A program made the position numbers and the translations under genes. Shown here piece after piece: positions 17,614 to 29,800 of a stretch of 64,000 nt of DNA. Source of the stretch: Ideonella sp. WA131b (GTDB taxonomy: Bacteria; Pseudomonadota; Gammaproteobacteria; Burkholderiales; Burkholderiaceae_C); contig JAGTJW010000001.1 in assembly GCA_023657425.1 (NCBI GenBank), forward strand, positions 434,001 through 498,000, written 5' to 3'. Position 1 is the first letter of the stretch. Every line of letters starts with the position of its first letter. The notes beneath the pieces are model-generated. The model was not told the DNA's origin, searched no databases, and worked only from the letters and a program-made list of their open reading frames with translations.

Positions 17614-19946
17614 ATGAAGATCGTCTGCATCGGCGGCGGCCCGGCGGGCCTGGCCTTCGGGCTGCTGATGAAGCGGGCCCACCCGGCGCACGACATCACC
17701 GTGGTGGAACGCAACCGGCCGTACGACACCTTCGGCTGGGGCGTGGTGTTTTCCGACGCCACGCTGGAGAACCTGGCCGATGCCGACCGCGAGACGGCCG
17801 ACGCCATCGAAGCCGGCTTCGCGCACTGGGACGACATCGAGCTGCAGTTCAAGGGCCGGACCATCCGCTCGGGCGGCCACGGCTTCGTGGGCATCGGGCG
17901 CAAGAAGCTGCTCAACATCCTGCAATCGCGCTGCGAGGCGCTGGGCGTGAAGCTGGTGTTCGAGACCGAGGCCGAGGATGAATCGGCCTGGCCGGATGCC
18001 GACCTCATCATCGCCAGCGACGGCATCCACTCGCGCATGCGCGGCAAGTACGCCAGCGTGTTCAGGCCGCAGGTGGTGACGCGACCCAACCGCTACATCT
18101 GGCTGGGCACGAAGAAGCGCTACGAGCCCTTCACCTTCGTCTTCGAGAGAACCGAGCACGGCTGGTTCCAGGCCCACATCTACCCGTTCGAGGCCGACAC
18201 CAGCACCTACATCGTCGAGTGCCCCGAGACCGTGTGGCGCGCGCACGGGCTGGATGCCGCCACGGCCGACGAGAGCATCGCGTTCTGCGAGCGGCTGTTC
18301 GCGCGCGACCTGGACGGCGCGAAGCTGCTGAGCAACGCGCGCCACCAGCGCGGCAGCGCGTGGCTGAACTTCCAGCAGGTGAAGTGCGAGCAATGGTGGC
18401 TGCACAACGGGACGCAGCACCTCGTGCTGATGGGCGACGCGGTGCACACCGCCCACTTCGCCATCGGCTCGGGCACCAAGCTGGCGCTGGAAGACGCCAT
18501 CGAGCTGGCGCGGCTGTTTGGCCGCCGGGGGCATGAGCCGGATTCGGCCGCCGTCATCGGCGAGGTGCTGGCCGAGTACCAGCAGCTCCGCGCCGTGGAG
18601 GTGCTGCGCCTGCAGAACGCAGCCTGGAACGCGATGGAGTGGTTCGAGATCTGCGGCGAGCGCTACTGCGACACGCTGGAGCCCGAGCAGTTCATGTACA
18701 GCCTGCTCACGCGCAGCCAGCGCATCGGACACGAGAACCTCCGGCTGCGCGACCAGGCCTGGCTCGAGGGCTTCGAGCGCTGGTTCGCGGTGCACAGCGG
18801 GCTTACGGCGGATCAGGCGGATCGCCCGGTGCCGCCCATGTTCGCGCCTTTCAGGCTGCGCGGCACGACGCTGCCCAACCGCGTGGTGGTGTCGCCGATG
18901 GCGCAGTACCGCTGCGTGGACGGCGTGCCCGGCGAGTTCCACCTCGTGCACCTGGGCGCGCGCGCGCTCGGCGGCGCGGGGCTGGTGATGACGGAGATGA
19001 CCTGCCCCAGCGCCGATGCCCGCATCACGCCCGGGTGCCCCGGGCTCTGGAACACCGCACAGCGCGACGCCTGGGCGCGCATCGTGGCCTTCGTGCACGC
19101 GGAAGGCCCGGCGAAGATCGGCCTGCAGCTGGGCCACGCCGGCCCCAAGGGCAGCACCAACGCACCCTGGCAGCACACGGGGGCTGACGAGCCCCTGGCC
19201 GACGGCAACTGGCCGCTGATCGCCCCCAGCGCCCGCCCCTACCGGCCCGACGGGCAGGTGCCGCGCGCGATGACCCGCGCCGACATGGACCGCGTGCGCG
19301 ACGAGTTCGTGCGCAGCACGCTTCTCGCCGCCGAGGCCGGCTTCGACTGGCTGGAGCTGCACTGCGCCCACGGCTACCTGCTCTCGGCCTTCATCTCGCC
19401 GCTCACCAACCACCGCGACGACGCGTACGGAGGCCCGCTGGAGAACCGGCTGCGCTACCCGCTGGAGGTGTTTGCCGCCGTGCGCGCCGCCTGGCCGGCG
19501 GACCGGCCCATCAGCGTGCGCATCAGCGCGCACGACTGGGTAGAGGGCGGCATCACGCCGGCCGACGCCGTGGCCATCGCCCGCGCCTTCAAGGCCGCAC
19601 CCGGTGGTGGCGCCGACCTCATCGACTGCAGCTCCGGCCAGGTGAACGCCGAGCAGCAGCCGGTCTACGGCCGCATGTACCAGACGCCCTTTGCCGACCG
19701 CATCCGCCACGAGGCCGGCATCGCCACCATGGCGGTGGGCGCCATCACCGAGGCCGACCACGTGAACAGCATCATCAGCGCCGGCCGTGCCGACCTGTGC
19801 GCCATCGCACGCCCGCACCTGGCCCACCCGGCCTGGACGCTGCAGGAGGCGGCGCGCATCGGCTACACCGGCACCGGGTGGCCGCGCCCCTACCTCAGCG
19901 GCAAACCGCAGATGGAGGCGCTGTTCCAGCGCGCGAGGAGTTCCTG

Positions 19947-19947
<1 letters not shown>
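17614..19947 (+). CDS. Bifunctional aryl-CoA monooxygenase/reductase (2-aminobenzoyl-CoA / salicylyl-CoA type)
   Basis: 777 residues, two fused flavoenzymes. Residues 1-390 are a class A FAD monooxygenase ([20 protein letters not shown] at the start, [20 protein letters not shown] around 272-291). Residues about 405-777 are an old-yellow-enzyme type FMN oxidoreductase ([49 protein letters not shown]). This fusion is known from 2-aminobenzoyl-CoA monooxygenase/reductase of Azoarcus evansii and from salicylyl-CoA 5-hydroxylase. It hydroxylates and then reduces the aromatic CoA ester. The neighbouring crotonase, acyl-CoA dehydrogenases and RidA-like gene favour the dearomatising aminobenzoate route over gentisate formation (inference). 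No CoA ligase is in the window. Confidence 0.9.
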
Positions 19948-20798
<851 letters not shown>

Positions 20799-20801
20799 TC
20801 G

Positions 20802-21968
20802 GTGAGCCTGGCCCACCTGCACTGGCCCTTCTTCGAGCCGCGCCACCGCGAGTTCGCGCAGGCCCTCGACGCCTGGGCCGCCACGCACGTGCGCGATCGG
20901 CATGGCGACGATGTGGACGCCACCTGCCGCGCGCTGGTGCGCGAACTGGGCGCCGCGGGCTGGCTGCAGCATGCGGTCGCCCGGCACGATGGCGACCATC
21001 TCGACACCCGGCTGCTGTGCCTGACGCGCGAGGTGCTGGCGCGCCACGAGGGCCTGGCCGATTTCGCCTTCGCGATGCAAGGCCTGGGCTCGGGCGCGAT
21101 CTCGCTGGCCGGCACGCCCGCGCAGCGCGCGCGCTGGCTGCCGGCCGTGGCGCGCGGCGAGTGCATCACCGCCTTCGCGCTGAGCGAGCCCGAGGCCGGC
21201 TCCGACGTGGCCGCGATGCAGTGCGCCGCGCGCATCGAGGGCGATCACGCCGTGATCGACGGCGAGAAGACCTGGATCAGCAACGGCGGCATCGCCGACC
21301 TCTACATCGTGTTCTGCCGCACGGGCGAGGCGCCGGGCAGCCGCGGCATCAGCGCCTTCGTGGTCGAGGCCGGCACGCCGGGCTTGGAGATCGCCGAGCG
21401 CATCGAGGTGATCGCGCCGCACCCGCTGGCGCGGCTGCGCTTTGCGGGCTGCCGCGTGCCGGTGGCGCAGCGCATCGGCGCCGCCGGCGAAGGCTTCAAG
21501 ATCGCGATGCGCACGCTGGACGTGTTCCGCACCAGCGTGGCCGCCGCCGCGCTGGGCTTCGCGCGGCGTGCGTTGGAAGAAGGCCTGACGCGCGCGAAGG
21601 CGCGCCCGATGTTCGGCCAGCAGCTCGCCGACTTCCAGCTCACGCAGGCCAAGCTCGCCCAGATGGCCCTCACCATCGACAGCGCGGCGCTGCTCACCTA
21701 CCGCGCCGCCTGGGAGCGCGACCAGGGCTTGAACGTCACGCGCGCTGCCGCCATGGCCAAACTCGCGGCCACCGAGGGCGCGCAGCAGGTCATCGACGCC
21801 GCGGTGCAGCTGTTCGGCGGCCTGGGCGTGACACGGGGGCAGATCGTCGAGCAGCTCTACCGTGAGATCCGCTCGCTGCGCATCTACGAAGGCGCGACGG
21901 AAGTCCAGCAACTGATCATCGGCCGCGACTTGTTGAACCCTAAGGGCCCATCACTACTGTCCGGTTAA
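20802..21968 (+). CDS. Acyl-CoA dehydrogenase, 3' end altered by IS insertion
   Basis: 388 residues, GTG start 3 bases after the crotonase. FAD-binding motifs [15 protein letters not shown] and [16 protein letters not shown], the C-terminal [20 protein letters not shown] and catalytic-region [17 protein letters not shown] are those of a normal acyl-CoA dehydrogenase. The last five residues (SLLSG) come from the left end of the IS4-family element. If the element and one copy of the 9-base duplication are removed, the frame reads ...NPKGP then TGA, so the original protein was five residues shorter. The enzyme is therefore probably still functional, but transcription of ridA-like and gcdH downstream may be affected. 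Confidence 0.9.
   Translation: MSLAHLHWPFFEPRHREFAQALDAWAATHVRDRHGDDVDATCRALVRELGAAGWLQHAVARHDGDHLDTRLLCLTREVLARHEGLADFAFAMQGLGSGAISLAGTPAQRARWLPAVARGECITAFALSEPEAGSDVAAMQCAARIEGDHAVIDGEKTWISNGGIADLYIVFCRTGEAPGSRGISAFVVEAGTPGLEIAERIEVIAPHPLARLRFAGCRVPVAQRIGAAGEGFKIAMRTLDVFRTSVAAAALGFARRALEEGLTRAKARPMFGQQLADFQLTQAKLAQMALTIDSAALLTYRAAWERDQGLNVTRAAAMAKLAATEGAQQVIDAAVQLFGGLGVTRGQIVEQLYREIRSLRIYEGATEVQQLIIGRDLLNPKGPSLLSG
21943..21951. repeat. Target-site duplication, left copy (IS4-family element)
   Basis: AGGGCCCAT immediately before the left terminal repeat; the identical 9 bases follow the right end at 23280-23288. A 9-base duplication fits the IS4 family. It contains the palindrome GGGCCC. 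Confidence 0.9.
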
Positions 21969-23279
21969 ATGACTTGCACCGAGCCTGAGATCAAGCATTG
22001 GTGCGGGCTGTAGGCCGATTTTGTTTGGTGCCGATTTGAACTTCGTTTCTGTAAAACCGCGTACTTTCCCGGGCTTGACTGCCTCTGGGGAAGCGCGTGC
22101 ATATCGGCAAGACCTTGTTTGCTCAGGTCATGGAGTTCGTTCCATGGACCAGCTTCGCGCGCATCGTGCAGCGCCATGGAGGCAACGCGGGCGTGCGCAC
22201 GCTGTCGTGCGCCGAGCAGTTCCGCGCCATGGCCTTCGCGCAATTGACTTGGCGCGAAAGCTTGCGCGACATCGAGGCCAGTCTGTCGGCGAATGCCGGC
22301 AAGCTGTATGCGATGGGCTTTCGTTCGGCGGTCAAGCGCTCCACGCTGGCCGACGCCAACGAATCGCGCGACTGGCGCATCTGGTCGGACTTGGCCGCCT
22401 TGTTGATCCGGCGTGCACGCACGCTGTATGCGAACGATTCGCTCGGCGTCGATCTGGACAACACGGTGTATGCGCTGGACTCCAGCACCATCGATCTGTG
22501 CCTGAATTTGTTCGACTGGGCGCCGTTTCGCTCGACCAAGGCCGCCATCAAGCTGCACACGCTGCTGGACCTGCGCGGCGCGATTCCCGCGTTCATCCAC
22601 ATCAGCGACGGCAAGCTGCACGACGTGAACGTGCTGGACATGCTGGCCTTCGAGCCTGGCGCGTTCTACGTGATGGATCGCGGCTATGTCGACTTCGCAC
22701 GGTTGTATGCGTTGCATCAGGCCGGCGCCTTCTTCGTCACGCGCGCCAAGTCGCCGATGGACGCCAGGCGTGTCTACTCGGCTGCGACCGATCGCAGCAC
22801 CGGCATCATCAGCGACCAGCAGGTCATGCTCAACGGCCACTACTCGGCCAAAAAGTATCCCGAGCACCTGCGGCGTGTTCGATTCAAGGACCCCGAGACG
22901 GGCAAGACGCTGATCTTCCTGACCAACAACACGGCCTTGCCGGCGCTGACGATTGCCTCGTTGTACAAGAGTCGCTGGCAGGTCGAGTTGTTCTTCAAAT
23001 GGATCAAGCAGCATCTGCGCATCAAGAAGTTTCTCGGCAACAGCGAGAACGCGGTGAAGACGCAGGTGTGGTGCGCCGTGGCCACCTACGTGCTCATCGC
23101 CATCGTCAAGAAGGAGCTTCAACTCGATGCCTCGCTCTACACATGTCTACAGATCTTGTCGGTGTCGGTCTTCGAGAAAACCGAGGTTTCATGCGCCTTG
23201 CAGGCCGATGCGTCCCAGACCGACATGCCCGACGCCGCTAACCAATTGAATTTGTTCGACTTTTAACCGGACAGTAGTG
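21952..23279 (+). mobile_element. IS4-family insertion sequence, 1328 bp, complete
   Basis: Bounded by inverted repeats CACTACTGTCCGGTTAAA (left, 21952-21969) and its complement at the right end (23262-23279). Flanked by the 9-base direct duplication AGGGCCCAT. It contains one transposase gene on the plus strand whose TAA stop lies inside the right terminal repeat. Perfect ends and intact duplication mean a recent insertion. It separates the acyl-CoA dehydrogenase from the repeat array and the ridA-like gene. Confidence 0.95.
22097..23266 (+). CDS. IS4-family transposase
   Basis: 389 residues from GTG at 22097 (ATG at 22130 is an alternative). The DDE catalytic residues lie in YALDSSTIDLCL and VMDRGYVDF, and the IS4 signature Y-x2-R-x3-E-x6-K is seen in YKSRWQVELFFKWIK. 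The N-terminal part matches the short DNA-binding domain of this family. The frame is intact from start to stop, so the element may be active. Confidence 0.95.
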   Translation: MHIGKTLFAQVMEFVPWTSFARIVQRHGGNAGVRTLSCAEQFRAMAFAQLTWRESLRDIEASLSANAGKLYAMGFRSAVKRSTLADANESRDWRIWSDLAALLIRRARTLYANDSLGVDLDNTVYALDSSTIDLCLNLFDWAPFRSTKAAIKLHTLLDLRGAIPAFIHISDGKLHDVNVLDMLAFEPGAFYVMDRGYVDFARLYALHQAGAFFVTRAKSPMDARRVYSAATDRSTGIISDQQVMLNGHYSAKKYPEHLRRVRFKDPETGKTLIFLTNNTALPALTIASLYKSRWQVELFFKWIKQHLRIKKFLGNSENAVKTQVWCAVATYVLIAIVKKELQLDASLYTCLQILSVSVFEKTEVSCALQADASQTDMPDAANQLNLFDF

Positions 23280-23288
23280 AGGGCCCAT
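23280..23288. repeat. Target-site duplication, right copy (IS4-family element)
   Basis: AGGGCCCAT directly after the right terminal repeat, identical to 21943-21951. The next base G completes the TGA that would end the acyl-CoA dehydrogenase in the uninterrupted allele. Confidence 0.9.
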
Positions 23289-23308
23289 GAGCATGCATCG
23301 CAGAGCAG

Positions 23309-24078
23309 TTCCGTTCGGGCTGAGCCTGCCGAAGCCCCGGCACCACCTAACCGCGCTTCGACAAACTCAGCGCGAACGGGGGAGGGTTCCGTTCGGGCTG
23401 AGCCTGTCGAAGCGCCAGCCCCACCTAACCGCGCTTCGACAAGCTCAGCGCGAACGGGGGAGGGTTCCGTTCGGGCTGAGCCTGTCGAAGCCCCAGCACC
23501 ACCCAACAGCGCTTCGACAAGCTCAGCGCGAACGGAGGAGGGTTCCGCTCGGGCTTTGCCTGTCGAAGCCCCAGCACCACCCAACCGCGCTTCGACAAAC
23601 TCAGCGCGAACGGGGGAGGGTTCCGTTCGGGCTGAGCCTGTCGAAGCCCCAGCACCACCCAACAGCGCTTCGACAAGCTCAGCGCGAACGGAGGAGGGTT
23701 CCGCTCGGGCTTTGCCTGTCGAAGCCCCAGCACCACCCAACCGCGCTTCGACAAGCTCAGCGCGAACGGGGGAGGGTTCCGTTCGGGCTGAGCCTGTCGA
23801 AGCCCCAACCCCACCCAACGGCGCTTCGACAAACTCAGCGCGAACGGGGGAGGGTTCCGTTCGGGCTGAGCCTGTCGAAGCGCCAGCCCCACCCAACAGC
23901 GCTTCGACAAGCTCAGCGCGAACGGGAGAGGGTTCCGCTCGGGCTGAGCCTGCCGAAGCCCCAGCACCACCCAACGGCGCTTCGACAAACTCAGCGCGAA
24001 CGGGAGAGGGTTCCGTTCGGGCTGAGCCTGTCGAAGCCCCTCGCAGGTGCTTCGACGGGCTCAGCCCGAACAGGCGCT
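23309..24078. repeat. Array of ten 78-bp palindromic (REP/BIME-like) units
   Basis: Units start at 23309, 23387, 23465, 23543, 23621, 23699, 23777, 23855, 23933 and 24011; the last is divergent. Each unit holds arm A (TTCCGTTCGGGCTGAGCCTG then TCGAAGC), a short CACCACCCAAC-type spacer, arm B (GCTTCGACAAGCTCAGCGCG then AACGG), and GGGAGGG. Arm B is close to the reverse complement of arm A, so every unit can fold into a long hairpin. Units 3-4 and 5-6 are almost identical pairs, showing 156-base duplications. Because 78 is divisible by 3, long open frames run through the array on both strands; these are artefacts of the period. It fills the gap between the acyl-CoA dehydrogenase and the ridA-like gene. 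Confidence 0.95.
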
Positions 24079-24098
24079 TTCTGCCCAAGAGGCCCTCG

Positions 24099-24512
24099 AT
24101 GAGCAAACAGATCTTGCAACCCACGCACTGGGCGCGCCCCAAGGGCTACGCCAATGGCGTGGCGGCCTCTGGCACGCAGGTCTTCGTGGCCGGCATGATC
24201 GGCTGGGACGCACAGGGCCGCTTCCACAGCGACGACCTCGTGGCGCAGGTGCGGCAGGCGCTGCTCAACGTGGTCGAGGTGCTGGCTGCGGGCGGCACCC
24301 GCCCCGAGCACATCACCCGCATGACCTGGTACCTGACCGACAAGCGCGAGTACGCCGCCCGGGCGCGCGAGATCGGCGCCGTGTTCCGCGAGCTCATCGG
24401 CGACTTCGGCATCGCGATGACGGCGGTGCAGGTGGCCGCGCTGATCGAAGACCGCGCGTTGGTCGAGATCGAGGTCACGGCCGTGGTCGGCCCCGACCCC
24501 AACCAGGCTTGA
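24099..24512 (+). CDS. RidA/YjgF-family protein, putative enamine/imine deaminase
   Basis: 137 residues from ATG 24099, with AAGAGG upstream. Motifs [20 protein letters not shown] and [20 protein letters not shown], and the C-terminal [17 protein letters not shown], match the RidA trimer family. Many members hydrolyse reactive enamines to ketones and ammonia. In an operon for 2-aminobenzoyl-CoA breakdown such an activity would release the amino group from the dearomatised ring (inference). An upstream frame fused through the repeat array to this gene starts inside the insertion sequence, has no ribosome site, and is rejected. The canonical Arg near position 105 of RidA is not obvious, so deaminase activity is uncertain. 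Confidence 0.85.
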   Translation: MSKQILQPTHWARPKGYANGVAASGTQVFVAGMIGWDAQGRFHSDDLVAQVRQALLNVVEVLAAGGTRPEHITRMTWYLTDKREYAARAREIGAVFRELIGDFGIAMTAVQVAALIEDRALVEIEVTAVVGPDPNQA

Positions 24513-24535
24513 ACTCTTTTTCCAAGGACATCACC

Positions 24536-25711
<1,176 letters not shown>

Positions 25712-25750
25712 CGGGCGGCGGGCGAGGCGGGGCGGCAGCGGCCACCGGGT

Positions 25751-26215
25751 TCATGCCGCCCCGCGCTCGAGGACGACATCGGTGCAGGCCTCGCCCTTGA
25801 CGACCGTGGCTTTGCGCCGCACTTCCGCAAAGCCCAAGCGCGCGAGCGGGCGCAAGCTGGCGGCGTTGCGGCTGTCGCTCACCGCGCGCAGGCAGCGCGC
25901 GCCCGGCAGGCCGATGTCACCCACCAGTGCGTCGTCCGCGCTGCGGGCGATGGCCAGCTGCAGCCACGCGCCCTCGGGCCAGGCGGCGGGCGCGGCCATC
26001 TCTGCCAGAAAGGCCGCGGCCTGCTCCGGGCTGATCGGTGCCCAACCCTGGAAGCGCGCGACCTCCGGGTCGCTGCGGTAGGCCAGGAAGGCCTGCAGGT
26101 CGCTGCGGCGCAGCGCCCGCAGGCGCACGGGCCCCGCGTCCGGCAGGCTCAGCCGGTCTTGTGTCAGCAGGGCGCAGAACGTGGACGCTGCGCTGATGGA
26201 TGGCGTCGAGCGCAT
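25751..26215 (-). pseudogene. GNAT acetyltransferase with internal deletion
   Basis: 154-residue frame from ATG 26215. The N-terminal half (VRLRALRRSDLQAFLAYRSD, PEVARFQGWAPISPEQAAAF) and the C-terminal half (AVSDSRNAASLRPLARLGFA) are clearly RimJ/RimL-type GNAT. They are joined directly at GDIGLPGARCLRAV. The intervening strands and the acetyl-CoA-binding Q/R-x-x-G-x-G/A loop, normally some 40 residues, are absent. The frame is still open, so this is an in-frame deletion rather than a frameshift. Without the cofactor loop it should be inactive. Confidence 0.7.
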
Positions 26216-26364
26216 CGGCAGATTTTGTGCGGCGACGACGCCCATCGAGACGCTGTCGCTGAGACGGTGGCGCAACCCAAGGCCGGCGTGCGGCGCCGTG
26301 CTGCAGTCGCTCGGGATGGCGGTGACCTGCCTTCGGAATGGTGCGCACGCCAGAAACGACGGCG

Positions 26365-26826
26365 TCACCAGGGCCGATCGCGCCCGGACCAGGCCACGCG
26401 CTGGAACGGCCAGGCCGCGGCCAACCACGCGCGGCAGGTGGCGGAGAGCCGTTCTTCCAGTCCGCTGGCGACGCGGTCACTGCGCGCCCAGCAGCAGCCT
26501 TCGGCGTCGAAGCCCTCGGGCTCGCTCGGGTCGAGGCAGCAGCAGCCCCGCATCGTGCGCTGATCGGGCGTGAGCACGGCCCAGCTGCACGAGCGGCGCA
26601 GCTGGAACTCCTTCTGGTGCCAGCCCAGGTCCACCAGGTCCTGCATCAGCGACAGGTCTTCGCGTGGCCAGCCCCAGCCGGGGCCGAACAGCTGCCACAG
26701 CCGCTCGCGGCTGCTCATCACGGCGTCGTAGTCGAGCACGACGTGGTCCACGCGCAGCGGCGTGAGCACGAACTCGCTGGTGGCAGGCGGCTCGGGGACC
26801 TGGAACTCGCGGGGCAGAAAAGGCAT
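26365..26826 (-). CDS. GNAT-like family protein of unknown function
   Basis: 153 residues from the ATG at 26826, with AGGAG 5 bases upstream; the GTG at 26832 overlaps that site and is less likely. The sequence (LTPLRVDHVVLDYDAVMSSR, ERLWQLFGPGWGWPREDLSL, CSWAVLTPDQRTMRGCCCLD) resembles a small family annotated as GNAT-related, but I cannot place catalytic residues. It starts 19 bases after the BTAD regulator stop, on the same strand, so they may be cotranscribed. Confidence 0.65.
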   Translation of the reverse strand: MPFLPREFQVPEPPATSEFVLTPLRVDHVVLDYDAVMSSRERLWQLFGPGWGWPREDLSLMQDLVDLGWHQKEFQLRRSCSWAVLTPDQRTMRGCCCLDPSEPEGFDAEGCCWARSDRVASGLEERLSATCRAWLAAAWPFQRVAWSGRDRPW

Positions 26827-26844
26827 GGTCACTCCTGGGGTGGC

Positions 26845-29800
26845 TCAAGCACGGGGAACGGCCACGCTGCCGGCCAGCGCGCGATGCAGCGGGTGCCCGT
26901 GCAGCCAGGCGTCGCGGTGCGCGGCCGTGGGCAGTGACGCGGCCGCCTCCACGAGCCACGCACGGCCGCCTGCCAGGGCTGCATCGGCCTGCGCAGGGGC
27001 CCGGGCGGCGCGCAGCACGGCGGCGGCGTCGATCCACACCGCCGCCAGTTCGTCGATCCACGGGTCGACACATTCGAGCCCTTCGAGCGCCCGGCAGGCG
27101 TGATCGATGGCTCGGTCGTGCGCCAAGGCGGCCAGGGCCGAGCGCGCTGCGATCAGGCGCGCGCGGCGCGCCAGCGGCCCGAGCCCGCGCTCGCTCAGCT
27201 CGGCCAGCAGGTCTTCGGCCTGCGGCGGGGCCGGCGTGGTGAGAGCCGCCGCCAGCACGCGCCGCCGGCAGCCCATCACGCCGTGATCGGCGGGCCAGCG
27301 CTCGGCCATGGCCGCGATGGCGCGGCGCGTGGCGACGGCCGTGCCGGCTTGCCGCCCATGCAGGAAGGCGAACCAGCCCTCGCTGACCGGCAGGCCCGCC
27401 TCGGCGGCTTCGTCGAAACGCCCCAGCGACCACAGACCCAGCGCGCGCGCCGCGGCCACTTCGGCTTCATCGTCCAGCGGGGCCTCGCCGCGTTCGGCGT
27501 CCAGCGCCTGCAGCGCGGCCAGCGTCAGCCCCGGCTGGCCCGCCGCCGTGTGGGCCAGCACCTGCACGGCCCAGCCGTGCAAGCGGAAACTGCGGCCAAA
27601 ACCGCCGGCCTGCACCGCTTGCTGGCCGGCCACCGCGGCGGCCACCGCAGCCTGGGTATCGCCCAGCAGCATCGCATGGCGCACCTGCTGGCTCGTGACG
27701 TTGACGACCGCGCCATGGTCACCGAAGCCGTCGGCCAGCAGGCGGGCCTCGGTCAGGTCGGCGCGGGCCTGCAATGGCCGGCCCAACCAGTTCCAGCAGG
27801 TGCCCACCGACAGCCGGAACGGCTGCCGCGCACGCGCCGACCCGGCCTCGCAGCGGGCCCGCAACTGCTCGCACAAGGCGGCCGTGACATCGGGCTGCGG
27901 GCTGTACGGCAGGGCCGCCATGCAGGCCCACAAGGCCGCTGCTGCGCGCTCGGGGGACAACGCGTCAGGATGCTGCTGCAGGTCGGCAGCCAGCGCCTGG
28001 GCATGGGTGGCGGCGTCGGCCAGGCGCTGGCCGTTGGTCAGCACCACCACCCGGCTGGCCTGCAGTTCCAGGCGGTCGTTCGCGGTGGCGGCCGCTTCGA
28101 GCCCGCGATCCAGCGCCGCCAAGGCCGCCGGGTACGCACTCACGGCCGTCCACCAGCGTGCCGCTTGCAGCCAGACCGAGGCGAGACTGGGGTTCTCGCC
28201 GCCCACCGCCTGTGAACCGGCGAACCGCGCCCCTTCGCGCGGGCGGCGCGCCAGGCCCACGGCGGCGGCCTCGTAGTGGCGGGCGGCGTCGCCCAGCTGC
28301 CAGCGGTCGCGAGCGTGGTGCGCGGCCGCCAGGTGCCAGGGCACGGCCTCCACCTCGGCACCGGCCTGTTGCAGATGCCAGGCGATGCGCGAAGGCGCGC
28401 CGCCATGGACGCGCAGGTGGTCGGCCACGAGCTGGTGCAGCGGTTGCACCAGCGCCGTCGGCACAGCCGCGCGCGCCGCCTCGGCCACCAGGTCGTGGCT
28501 GAAGCGTGTGCCCTCGAGCACCTGGGCCGCCTCCAGTTCGGCAAACAAGGGCGCCAGCGCCAGCGCCGCACGGCCCATGGCCGACGCAGCCAGCGCCAGC
28601 GAGAAGTCTTCCTGCGCCAGCGCGGCCAGCTGCGCCAGCTGCAGCGCGTCGGGCGTCAGGCGCTCCAGCCGCTGGCGCAGCGACTCCTTCAAGGTGGCCG
28701 GTATCACCAGCGGCTGCCCGGGCTGCCAGGCCTGCAGGCCGTTCAGCCACAGCGCCTTGACCGACTCGAGCACGAAGGCCGGGTTGCCGCCGACGCGGCC
28801 GTGCAGGGCCGGGGCCAGCGTCGCGGGGTCGATGGCGCCGGTGTCCAGCCCCTGCAGCGGCAGGCTGTGCAGCAACGCCTGCACGTCGGGCGCCGACAGC
28901 GGCTCCAGATCGATGCGCAGGCCGAGCCGGCTGCCGCTCAGCATCGCCACCAGCGCGGCCGCGGCGGGCCGCAGCTCGTCGGCCCGGCAGCCGAACAGCG
29001 GCAAGGCCGCGCTGTCGGGTGGCTGTGCCAGCCAGCCACCCACGACAACGGCGATGGCCTCCATGCTCAGGTCGTCGGCGAACTGCAAGTCGTCGACGGC
29101 CACCAGGCGCATGCCCTGGGCGTGGCAGGCGAGCATCGTGCGCGCCACCGAGGCGAGCACGCGGCGGTGCTCCAGCGCAGACTTCAGCGAAGCCCCGCGC
29201 GCCGGGCCACCCGGCAACAGCAGCGCGATGTCGGCACGGGTGCCGCTGTCCAGCACCGGCGCAAAGCGTTCGACCGCCGCCGTCACCAGCCGCGAAGCCA
29301 CGATGCCGGGCTGCAGCTCGTCGCCGGGCCGCGCGCCGACCACGATGGCCGGCTCCATCGCGGCCGCGGCCTGCGCCAGCAGCCGGCTCTTGCCGATGCC
29401 GCACGGCCCGGCCAGCACCACGCCGCGGCCGAGCGCGAAGGCCCGTGCGATCTCGTCCAGCACGCCGTCACGGCCCACCAGTTGCGGCGGGCGCCGCAGC
29501 GCGGCCGGCAGCGTGGCCGCGGCCAGGGCCCGGCGGGCCTGCGCGGTGGCCGCCTGTTGCTGCCCGGCGGCTTCGGCGGCCAACACCAGGCGGCCCAGTT
29601 CGTTGGTGGCGGCACTCGGGCCGATGCCGTAGGCCACGCGCAACGCGTCGCGGCAGTCGTCCCAGGCCGTCACGGCCGGGGCCCGGTCGCCGCGCAGGTA
29701 GAAGACTTCCATGCGCAGCCGGTGCGCGTCTTCGACGGCGTTGTCGGTGGCCAGCACCGCTTCGGCCGCGGCGAGCGCGGCGTCCCAGTCGCCGGCATCG

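Noticed and set aside
23309..24078. CRISPR-like array
   Set aside because: There are no unique spacers: the whole 78-base unit repeats, with palindromic arms, and no cas gene is present.
23277..24512. 411-residue frame joining the repeat array to the RidA-like gene
   Set aside because: It starts at a GTG inside the IS terminal repeat without a ribosome site. The repeat is in frame only because its period is 78; RidA has its own start.
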